From contig JAZNCT010000026.1 in NCBI GenBank assembly GCA_045587665.1, positions 1 through 27,130 of the forward strand: 27,130 nucleotides of DNA, read 5' to 3'. Each line of letters begins with the position of its first letter. Position 1 is the first letter of the stretch. The stretch comes from SIG710 sp045587665 (lineage in GTDB: Bacteria; Bacillota; Clostridia; Oscillospirales; CAG-272). This document shows positions 15,128 to 21,168 of this stretch, piece by piece. A program made the translations under genes and the position numbers. Below the pieces are notes generated by a model that made no database searches, was not told the origin of the DNA, and saw nothing but the letters and a program-made list of their open reading frames with translations.

Positions 15128-16786
15128 ATGAAAAGAATTATTTGTTTGATGCTCTGCCTTCTTATGGTTGTGCCCATGTTTGCTTCCTGTTCCAAGGAAG
15201 AAGAGGTTGACACTATTGAAACAGCTACAAGATCTGCAGTTACTCTCGGTATGTATGTAATAACTGAGGATGAGACAAAGCCCGAGGCGGCTCAGGCTGT
15301 TGAGGATGCTATAAAGTCACTTGTGAAATCTAAATATACAACAAATCTTGAAATAGAGTTCCTCACAGAGGATCAGTATTACAGCACCGTTGAAGCTCGC
15401 CTTGCTGAAATGTCAAAGAGCGGCGAAGCCCCTAAAGAAACAGCCGCTGAGACATCAGGTCAGGCTGCAGGAGAAACAGAGGCTGATACTACTGCTGCAA
15501 CTATTGTAAACGAATATGGTGTTACCGAGCTGAAATATCCCGCACTCGGGGCAAATCAGATAGACATCATTATGCTGGCTGACTATGACAAATATCTCCA
15601 GTATGTTGATAAAGGTTGGCTCTATAATCTTGACAACGCTGTTGCAAATTCTTCAAAGAAGCTGACCGACTATATCTATCCTTCCCTTCTTGAGGCTTCA
15701 AAAGTGAATGGAATCTGCTATGCAATTCCAAACAATAAGCCTGTTGCAAGTGATTGCGTATATATGATAATCAACAAGGAGCTTGCAAAGGAATTTGAGC
15801 TTGATACATCAAAGGTTCATTCTGTTTACGATCTCAAAAAGTTCTTTGCTTGGGTAGCTGAGAATAAAGAGGGTGTTACCCCACTTGCAGGCAGCTATGA
15901 TGCGCTTCAGGTTGCATATATGAATGTTGACAGCGCAAACCGTAAATTTACAAATGAATTTTCTCTTGTTGGTACATACGGAAGTGACGTTGCAGGAAAT
16001 ATTGAAAGCCTTTTTGCAAACGAAAACTTTAAAAAGGCACTGCTTGCTGACGCTGAAATTGAATTTTCCGGCTATGTGGGCGATGCAAATTCCGAAAGCT
16101 TTGCGGCTGCTATAAAGACAGGCGACGTGGTTTCAATGACAGAGTATTCGGAAGATTATGAGATAGTTGCTCTCGAGAGCACAGCGGCTCCTGTCGGCGA
16201 GCTTTGCGGTTCTATGTTTGCCGTTTCCAAGTTTACAAAGGATTTCGGCCGAGTAATGGAGGTTATTACTCTCCTTAATACAAACGAGGAATTCCGCAAT
16301 CTCTTCCAGTATGGCATTGAGGATATCAACTACAGCTTAGACCCCGAAACAGATGCGCTTACCCGTCTTAACAATGATTATATGATGGATCTCTACAAGA
16401 CAGGAAATGTATATATGGCTCATCCCGAAGAAGGCATGCCCGGCGGCATCTGGGAGATGTCCAAAAAGCTCAATCTTGTGAGCCGTGCTAAGGCTGACGA
16501 TGCTTTGGACGGATATGTAATTCCTGAGGACAAGGCTGAGGTCGTTGATCCCGAAACGGGAGATGTAAAGGAAGCGGCTTATACTGTGGATTTCACATCT
16601 GCTGATGCACTTGCAAAGGCTTCTGCATCTCTTAAAGCGGAGCTTGATGCCTGCAAGGATTATGCAAGCTTTGAGGCAATTGTAAACGGTGCGGCAGAAA
16701 AGTATGCAGATGTTATAGCGGCTTTCCTTACCACTGACAATGCAAATACCCCCTATGCGTTTTACCTTAATGCACGGGGAGAATAA
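15128..16786 (+). CDS. Substrate-binding-protein-like lipoprotein, orphan
   Basis: A 552-residue exported lipoprotein. A type II signal peptide (MKRIICLMLCLLMVVPMFASC) puts the lipidated cysteine at residue 21. The mature protein looks like a family 1 extracellular solute-binding protein: an early segment ending in EIEFLTEDQYYSTVEARLAEM, a passage on QIDIIMLADYDKYLQYVDKGWLYNLD, and the closing-lobe pattern GSMFAVSKFTKDFGRVMEVITLLNT. A low-complexity Ala/Thr/Glu linker (about residues 99-125) interrupts the N-lobe. No ABC permease or ATPase gene is adjacent, so the ligand and partner are unknown; sugar or oligosaccharide is a guess from the family. GGAG precedes the ATG at 15128. It has its own promoter and a terminator directly downstream. 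Confidence 0.85.
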   Translation: MKRIICLMLCLLMVVPMFASCSKEEEVDTIETATRSAVTLGMYVITEDETKPEAAQAVEDAIKSLVKSKYTTNLEIEFLTEDQYYSTVEARLAEMSKSGEAPKETAAETSGQAAGETEADTTAATIVNEYGVTELKYPALGANQIDIIMLADYDKYLQYVDKGWLYNLDNAVANSSKKLTDYIYPSLLEASKVNGICYAIPNNKPVASDCVYMIINKELAKEFELDTSKVHSVYDLKKFFAWVAENKEGVTPLAGSYDALQVAYMNVDSANRKFTNEFSLVGTYGSDVAGNIESLFANENFKKALLADAEIEFSGYVGDANSESFAAAIKTGDVVSMTEYSEDYEIVALESTAAPVGELCGSMFAVSKFTKDFGRVMEVITLLNTNEEFRNLFQYGIEDINYSLDPETDALTRLNNDYMMDLYKTGNVYMAHPEEGMPGGIWEMSKKLNLVSRAKADDALDGYVIPEDKAEVVDPETGDVKEAAYTVDFTSADALAKASASLKAELDACKDYASFEAIVNGAAEKYADVIAAFLTTDNANTPYAFYLNARGE

Positions 16787-16800
16787 ATTTTGACAAAAAT

Positions 16801-16830
16801 GGGACTGTCAGACTTTGACAGTCCCTTTTT
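16801..16830 (+). terminator. Rho-independent terminator after the lipoprotein gene
   Basis: GGGACTGTCA (16801-16810) and TGACAGTCCC (16816-16825) form a perfect 10-bp stem with a GACTT loop, followed by TTTTT. It lies 15 bases after the lipoprotein stop codon and ends just before the next gene's ribosome binding site. Confidence 0.9.
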
Positions 16831-16846
16831 GGTGAAAGGTGAAAAG

Positions 16847-17500
16847 ATGAAATATACTCATATTTTATGGGATTTTAACGGTACGATCCTCAATGATGTT
16901 GAGGCAGGAATAAAAAGCGTAAACACGTTGCTCAAAGAGAGAGGCTTGCCAATAATAAACAGCGTGGCAGACTACCACGCTGCATTTGGCTTTCCGATAA
17001 TTGAATATTATAAAAGGCTCGGATTTGATTTTGATAAAGAGCCTTATGAGGTTATTGCACCTATTTGGGTTGAACAATATCTGCTAAATGTAAAAGAATC
17101 AAAGGTCTTTTCCGATGTCACGCTTGCGGCAGATGCCTTCAGAGCAATGGGACTTAGGCAGATAGTTATGTCGGCATCTGAGCTTGGTATGCTGAAAAAA
17201 CAGCTACAAGATCTGGGACTTGGAGATACCTTTGACGATGTTTACGGTCTTGATAATATCCATGCTTCAAGCAAGGTATACCTTGCTGAAAAATGGAGAT
17301 CCGAAAACAGTGGAGCGGTGGCACTTATGATAGGAGACACACTGCACGATGCAGAGGTGGCAAGAGCCATAGGTGCAGACTGTGTTCTTGTGGCAAGAGG
17401 TCACCAGTCAAAGAAAACCCTGATAGAGAGCGGCTTTGCCGTTGTGGATGATCTGACAGAGATATGCGAGCTTATAAAGAACGAGGATATCCGTTTATAG
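16847..17500 (+). CDS. HAD-superfamily hydrolase-like protein (PGP-like)
   Basis: A 217-residue HAD-superfamily protein of the phosphoglycolate-phosphatase-like subfamily. Motif I is ILWDFNGTI, with nucleophile Asp9; the second position that is usually Asp (acid/base) is Asn11. Motif II is VMSAS, motif III is a lysine near SSKVYLAEKW, and motif IV is MIGDTLHDAEVA. The cap is a C1-type insertion between motifs I and II. The Asn substitution may lower phosphatase activity; related WDxNGT proteins are common. The substrate is unknown. The ATG at 16847 is preceded by AAAGGTGA. An in-frame TTG at 16790 would lie before the terminator and is rejected. Its 3' end overlaps the opposing DeoR-type gene by 29 bases. 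Confidence 0.88.
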   Translation: MKYTHILWDFNGTILNDVEAGIKSVNTLLKERGLPIINSVADYHAAFGFPIIEYYKRLGFDFDKEPYEVIAPIWVEQYLLNVKESKVFSDVTLAADAFRAMGLRQIVMSASELGMLKKQLQDLGLGDTFDDVYGLDNIHASSKVYLAEKWRSENSGAVALMIGDTLHDAEVARAIGADCVLVARGHQSKKTLIESGFAVVDDLTEICELIKNEDIRL

Positions 17501-18209
17501 GCGGAAGATCACACTCACAAATAATACTGTCAAGATCAGACGCATGACAAAGATTGTGTGTAAATTTTTTGCCGATCTTAGAGCTGTCGCAAAGGAATAT
17601 GCTTTTTTTGCTATGAGCTATCATTTTTCTTCTTATGAGATTTTCTTCAATGGAGGGGTCTGAGAGCAGACCGTCATAGGAGAGTCCCCGACAGGAGAAA
17701 AATACAACGTCTGCATTATAGTTTTCTATAGTGCGCACTGCGTCATCGCCCACATAAGAAAGTGAGCGGGAGAGCATATAGCCTCCTGTGCAAATAGTCT
17801 TGATACCCATTTCGCCAAGCAGAAAGCAGGCCTTTGCACTGCTTGTGATAACGGTCAGATCTTTAAAGGCAGAAAGAAAGGGTACTATTGCATATGCACT
17901 TGTGGTTCCGTCAATCATAACCGTATCGCCATCGCAAATAAAGGCAGCCGCCTTTTCTGCGATGGTCTTTTTTGCTTCGCTTTGATCACCTTCGCGGAGA
18001 AAAAATGGAATGAGTTTTTCTGCCGGACGCGGTATTGGCTTTGCACCGCCGTGGGTTCTAATGATCAGCCCCTTTTTTTCAAGCTTTGCCAGATCTCTTC
18101 TGAGAGTCTGTTTGCTGATAAAGAGCTTTTTGGCAAGCTCATCGTTGCTTGTGGCTTTTCCACTTGCCAAAAGTCTTAAGATGTCTTCTTCTCTTTCATA
18201 ATATGACAT
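17472..18209 (-). CDS. DeoR/GlpR family transcriptional regulator
   Basis: A 245-residue DeoR-family regulator, usually a repressor whose effector is a phosphorylated sugar. The N-terminal winged helix-turn-helix spans about residues 5-57 (DILRLLASGKATSNDELAKK, then SKQTLRRDLAKLEKKGLI, then RTHGGA). The C-terminal DeoRC sensor domain (ISOCOT fold) has VMIDGTTSAYAIVPFL, VITSSAKACFLLG, CTGGYMLSRSLSYVGDDA and a FLCDSSKIGK motif. GGAAGGA lies 6-9 bases upstream of the ATG at 18209. It is divergent from the glycerol-1-phosphate dehydrogenase gene, with the shared 155-base region carrying that gene's promoter, so it most likely controls it (inference). The C-terminal end overlaps the HAD gene. Confidence 0.92.
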   Translation of the reverse strand: MSYYEREEDILRLLASGKATSNDELAKKLFISKQTLRRDLAKLEKKGLIIRTHGGAKPIPRPAEKLIPFFLREGDQSEAKKTIAEKAAAFICDGDTVMIDGTTSAYAIVPFLSAFKDLTVITSSAKACFLLGEMGIKTICTGGYMLSRSLSYVGDDAVRTIENYNADVVFFSCRGLSYDGLLSDPSIEENLIRRKMIAHSKKSIFLCDSSKIGKKFTHNLCHASDLDSIICECDLPPINGYPRSL

Positions 18210-18251
18210 TTTGCTATCCTTCCAAAAAATGAACATTTTGACCGCTCTTTT

Positions 18252-18266
18252 GCTCAATTTATGAGC
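18252..18266. promoter_or_regulatory. Possible regulator operator, inverted repeat GCTCA-N5-TGAGC
   Basis: GCTCA (18252-18256) and TGAGC (18262-18266) form an inverted repeat in the divergent region, with another ATGAGC at 18303-18308 inside the promoter spacer. GCTC/GCTTTTTGC-like repeats recur nearby (18243-18285). This is a plausible DeoR-type operator, without direct proof. Confidence 0.4.
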
Positions 18267-18292
18267 TTTTTGCTATTGTTTTGCTGATTTTA

Positions 18293-18321
18293 TTGACATA
18301 ATATGAGCGATATACTATAAT
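18293..18321 (+). promoter_or_regulatory. Full-consensus promoter for the G1P dehydrogenase gene
   Basis: TTGACA (18293-18298), a 17-base spacer and TATAAT (18316-18321). An ATG at 18320 overlaps this -10 and so cannot be the start of translation. Operator-like ATGAGC lies in the spacer. Confidence 0.85.
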
Positions 18322-18364
18322 GATAACGAAAAAAACTGATTTGTCAATAGAAAAGGAGTTATTT

Positions 18365-19687
18365 ATGAGCGAAAAAATGAAAACCTTCGATCTGCCAAGG
18401 CATGGTTGCCCTTGTGGAAAGGATCATTTGTCAACTGTGGATGATGTTATAGTAGGCGGTGGAGTTATAAGACGTTTGCCCGAGATTTTGGCTAGATACG
18501 AGGCAAAAAAGGTGTTTGTTCTTGCTGACAAGAATACATTCAAGGCCGCAGGAGAGCAGGTTGTTAACATTCTCAGCGAAAGCGGAGTTGCACACACTCT
18601 CTATGTAATGCAGCAGGAGGTCATTGAGCCAAACGAAGAGGCTGTAGGCTCTGTTGTGATGCACTATGATAATGATTGTGACATTATGGTTGTGGTGGGA
18701 ACGGGAGTGCTTGGCGACATAACAAAAATCCTCAGTACTATCAGGAAACAGAAATATATTATTGTGGCAACCGCACCTTCTATGGACGGCTTTGCCTCTA
18801 ACTCGGCCTCGGTTATCCGAGATAATTTCAAGTTGTCCATGCCCACCTGCAGTGCCTCTGTTATTATCGGAGACACAAAGATCCTTGCTGCCGCACCTAT
18901 GAAGATGCTTCTTGCGGGTATAGGGGATATGCTTGCAAAATACATCAGTATTCTTGAATGGAGACTTGCCGCCATTATCTGCGGAGATTATTATTGTGAG
19001 GGTGTTGCAACGCTGATACGCCGTGCGCTTAAAGAGTGCGTGTGTAATGCACAGGGGCTTGTGAACAGAGAGGAAAAAGCGGTTGAAGCAGTGTTCAGAG
19101 GACTGGTTCTCAGCGGAGAGGCAATGATGTATGCAGGGGTAACGAGACCGGCTTCGGGAGCAGAGCATTATTTTTCACATATATGGGATATGAGAGGGCT
19201 TGCCTTTGGAACTCCTGTGGATCTTCACGGCATACAGTGCGCCGTTGGTACATACCAGTCGATGAAGGTATATGAGCAGTTGAAAAAAGTGTGTCCCGAC
19301 AGAGAAAAGGCGCTTAGTTATGTAAAGAGCTTTGATCTTTTGGCTTGGCACAAGAGACTTCGCGAAAACATTGGTGTTGGTGCTGACATGATGATAAAGC
19401 TTGAGGAGAAAGAGCAGAAATACAGTCCGGAAAAGCACGCAGTAAGGCTTGAAATATTGCTTTCACATTGGGATGAGATACTCAAGATCGTTGATGAGGA
19501 GCTTCCTTCTTTTGAGGAGCTTGACAGACTCTTTGACGTTTTGGGTATGCCTAAAATGCCTTCTGATATCGGGCAAACGGATGAGGAGGTAAAAACGGTT
19601 TTCCTTGCGGTTAAAGACGTGAGAGACAAATATGTCAGCACACGTATCTGCTTTGACCTTGGTGTGCTTGATGAGATAGAGCTTTGA
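18365..19687 (+). CDS. sn-glycerol-1-phosphate dehydrogenase (AraM/EgsA-like)
   Basis: A 440-residue member of the iron-dependent-alcohol-dehydrogenase/dehydroquinate-synthase-like superfamily, closest to bacterial AraM (glycerol-1-phosphate dehydrogenase), which reduces dihydroxyacetone phosphate to sn-glycerol 1-phosphate. Seen: a cysteine-containing N-terminus (HGCPCGKDH), VVGTGVLGDITK (dinucleotide-binding loop), ATAPSMDGFASNSAS, and three metal-ligand candidates: Asp in LAGIGDMLAKY, His in SGAEHYFSHIWDM, His in DLHGIQCAVGT. The C-terminal extension (~100 residues) is usual for AraM-type proteins. AAAAGGAGTT lies just before the ATG at 18365. The physiological role is open: arabinose-linked metabolism or G1P-based polyprenyl lipids are known contexts of the family. 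The divergent DeoR-type gene points to sugar-phosphate control. Confidence 0.9.
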   Translation: MSEKMKTFDLPRHGCPCGKDHLSTVDDVIVGGGVIRRLPEILARYEAKKVFVLADKNTFKAAGEQVVNILSESGVAHTLYVMQQEVIEPNEEAVGSVVMHYDNDCDIMVVVGTGVLGDITKILSTIRKQKYIIVATAPSMDGFASNSASVIRDNFKLSMPTCSASVIIGDTKILAAAPMKMLLAGIGDMLAKYISILEWRLAAIICGDYYCEGVATLIRRALKECVCNAQGLVNREEKAVEAVFRGLVLSGEAMMYAGVTRPASGAEHYFSHIWDMRGLAFGTPVDLHGIQCAVGTYQSMKVYEQLKKVCPDREKALSYVKSFDLLAWHKRLRENIGVGADMMIKLEEKEQKYSPEKHAVRLEILLSHWDEILKIVDEELPSFEELDRLFDVLGMPKMPSDIGQTDEEVKTVFLAVKDVRDKYVSTRICFDLGVLDEIEL

Positions 19688-19691
19688 TGAA

Positions 19692-19748
19692 GCAGTGGGG
19701 CACTGCCCCATGATCCGCTTAAAAACTTTTTAGAGAAAAGTTTTTAAG
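19692..19748 (+). repeat. Hairpin-rich sequence after G1P dehydrogenase, possible dispersed repeat
   Basis: Two palindromes lie side by side. GCAGTG-GGG-CACTGC (19692-19706) can alternatively fold as GGGGCACTGCCCC. A perfect 13-bp stem CTTAAAAACTTTT / AAAAGTTTTTAAG (19718-19748, loop TAGAG) follows. A partial third copy, CAAAAACTTTTAAATTG, comes directly after. The composition looks like repetitive intergenic elements that I recall from gut clostridia; this is not proven here. It may also act as a terminator. Confidence 0.5.
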
Positions 19749-19788
19749 AATTTCAAAAACTTTTAAATTGAAAACTGCTGATAGTTAA

Positions 19789-19833
19789 TATATGCCCCCA
19801 AAAGTATGATGCTTCTGGGGGCATATATTTTTT
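19789..19833 (+). terminator. Strong terminator hairpin between the convergent genes
   Basis: TATATGCCCCCAAAAG (19789-19804) pairs with CTTCTGGGGGCATATA (19812-19827) with one mismatch, followed by TTTTTT. The T-tract faces plus-strand transcription, so it mainly stops transcripts from the G1P dehydrogenase side. The T-tract reaches the stop codon of the opposite-strand gene. Confidence 0.8.
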
Positions 19834-20254
19834 AATTAGTATAACCAAATATCTTTTGCCGCATAAGCCTTGCGAGAAGGTTTGCAGGCATAGATATGAG
19901 ACACCAGAAAAAGCTGAAAAGCAGGCATATCTGTCCCCTGAAATTGAGGGGGAGATCCGAATAATCCCATATGTCAAGACCCAGCTGTATATTCAGCAGC
20001 TCTCCTGTGGCAAGCTCAAGACCGCTGATTATTATTCCGCCTAAAAGGCAGTAAACAAAAAGCGGCATTTGGGGGAAGGTCCGTCCCAAAAGATAAAGGG
20101 AGAGGAAGCAACAGCCCCCAAGCAGTGCCATTGCAGAATGTGAATAGCCGCGCCACGCAAGCTCGATTGCATAATATATCACAGCCCCTGTTGTAAAAAC
20201 GAGCGAAAGCTCAGCCAGGCTTGACTGAGCAGAAATCAATTTATTTTTATCCAC
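19832..20254 (-). CDS. CmpB-like putative ABC transporter permease (small membrane protein)
   Basis: A 140-residue integral membrane protein with four predicted helices (about residues 13-32, 41-56, 62-80 and 107-127). The signature IWDYSDLPLNFRGQICL between helices 3 and 4 matches the ABC_trans_CmpB family (Pfam PF06541), named as a type IV ABC transporter part but without a demonstrated function. No ATPase gene is adjacent. The start is GTG at 20254 with GAGGTG eight bases upstream. It lies tail-to-tail with the G1P dehydrogenase gene and head-to-head with the next membrane protein gene. Confidence 0.82.
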   Translation of the reverse strand: MDKNKLISAQSSLAELSLVFTTGAVIYYAIELAWRGYSHSAMALLGGCCFLSLYLLGRTFPQMPLFVYCLLGGIIISGLELATGELLNIQLGLDIWDYSDLPLNFRGQICLLFSFFWCLISMPANLLARLMRQKIFGYTN

Positions 20255-20334
20255 AAAAGTATCACCTCTTAGATATAATTTTGCATTTTTTTGCTTTTCT
20301 AATCAGTCTTTTGTTATAAAAATTGCGGAAACTA

Positions 20335-20363
20335 TTGTATTAAACGGATTTTTCTGTTATAAT
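20335..20363 (+). promoter_or_regulatory. Promoter for the membrane protein-metG-tatD genes
   Basis: TTGTAT (20335-20340), a 17-base spacer and TATAAT (20358-20363) preceded by TGT (extended -10). It leaves a leader of about 28 bases. There is no room for a T-box upstream of metG here. Confidence 0.75.
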
Positions 20364-20396
20364 AATAAAATAACCGAGCGGCGGAGGTGAAGTTAT

Positions 20397-21158
20397 ATGC
20401 CAAGCGGCTCCCGAGGAAGAAGACTTTATTTTAAATATTGCGCAAAGAATGCTATGCGCGAAAGAGGCAATCTCCTCCGTTTTGTTGGCGCATTTCTTGT
20501 TTTGCTTGCCATTGCTCAGGCATTTCGACATTTTTTCGAAACCGTTTGCTTTTTTGTTGGAGCAGGTGTAACGGTGCCTCTTGTTGCAGCAGAGCTTTTG
20601 TTGATCTTTATAATTACTGCGCCTGTTTTTGTGGGCCTTTTGAGAATGGCACACAAAATGGTCAGCGGTGAGCATACAGAACTTTCCGATCTGTTTTCGG
20701 AGTGTAGATCTGACCGCATCAGAAATGCCTATGAGATATCGCTTATCTGTATTTTTGATCTTTTTGCAATGCTTGGCCTCTCCTTTGCCTTTGGCAGGTG
20801 CATTGCCTATGCTTTTGAGGGGATATACGCAGGGCTGTTTTCGCCACTTGCGTGTGGTATTTCGACGGCTGTCATTCCCTTTACTTCGGGTATTTTTCAA
20901 AAGGCTTTTGTTTTGCCTGCGGCATATTTTGAGCTTGGTGATCTTGAAACAGCTCTTAAAGTATCCAAAAAGAACAGAAGAGGGCTCTCTTTTGAAATAT
21001 CGGCTTTCAATGTGAGCTTCATCCCTCTTGTGCTTTTATCCGTGCTGACTCTCGGAATAGTTTTTTTCGTTTATCTTTTGCCCCTTTATATGCTTTCGTG
21101 GCAGATATGTGCTTCATATTTTGTGGGCTCTACCGATTTTGAAAATTATAGAAAGTAA
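20397..21158 (+). CDS. Polytopic membrane protein of unknown function (DUF975-like)
   Basis: A 253-residue membrane protein with about five or six predicted helices, beginning after a basic N-terminus (MPSGSRGRRLYFKYCAKNAMRERG). The hydrophobic stretches lie at about residues 27-45, 52-83, 110-130, 140-165 and 205-240. The overall plan (long first loop, C-terminal LPLYMLSWQICASYFV) resembles DUF975-type firmicute membrane proteins, but the match is weak. GGAGGTGA lies 7 bases upstream of the ATG at 20397. It is followed after 10 bases by metG, so the two are probably co-transcribed. Function unknown. Confidence 0.75.
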   Translation: MPSGSRGRRLYFKYCAKNAMRERGNLLRFVGAFLVLLAIAQAFRHFFETVCFFVGAGVTVPLVAAELLLIFIITAPVFVGLLRMAHKMVSGEHTELSDLFSECRSDRIRNAYEISLICIFDLFAMLGLSFAFGRCIAYAFEGIYAGLFSPLACGISTAVIPFTSGIFQKAFVLPAAYFELGDLETALKVSKKNRRGLSFEISAFNVSFIPLVLLSVLTLGIVFFVYLLPLYMLSWQICASYFVGSTDFENYRK

Positions 21159-21168
21159 GGTATATATC

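Noticed and set aside
18320..18364. ATG at 18320 as the start of the G1P dehydrogenase
   Set aside because: It overlaps the consensus -10 hexamer; the ATG at 18365 has AAAAGGAGTT in place.
18431..19168. Open frame of 245 codons on the minus strand inside the G1P dehydrogenase gene
   Set aside because: Cys/His-rich, low-quality composition, no ribosome binding site, fully antisense to a clear conserved gene.
20255..20396. T-box leader for metG
   Set aside because: No specifier or T-box sequence seen; the promoter gives a leader of about 28 bases to the upstream membrane gene.
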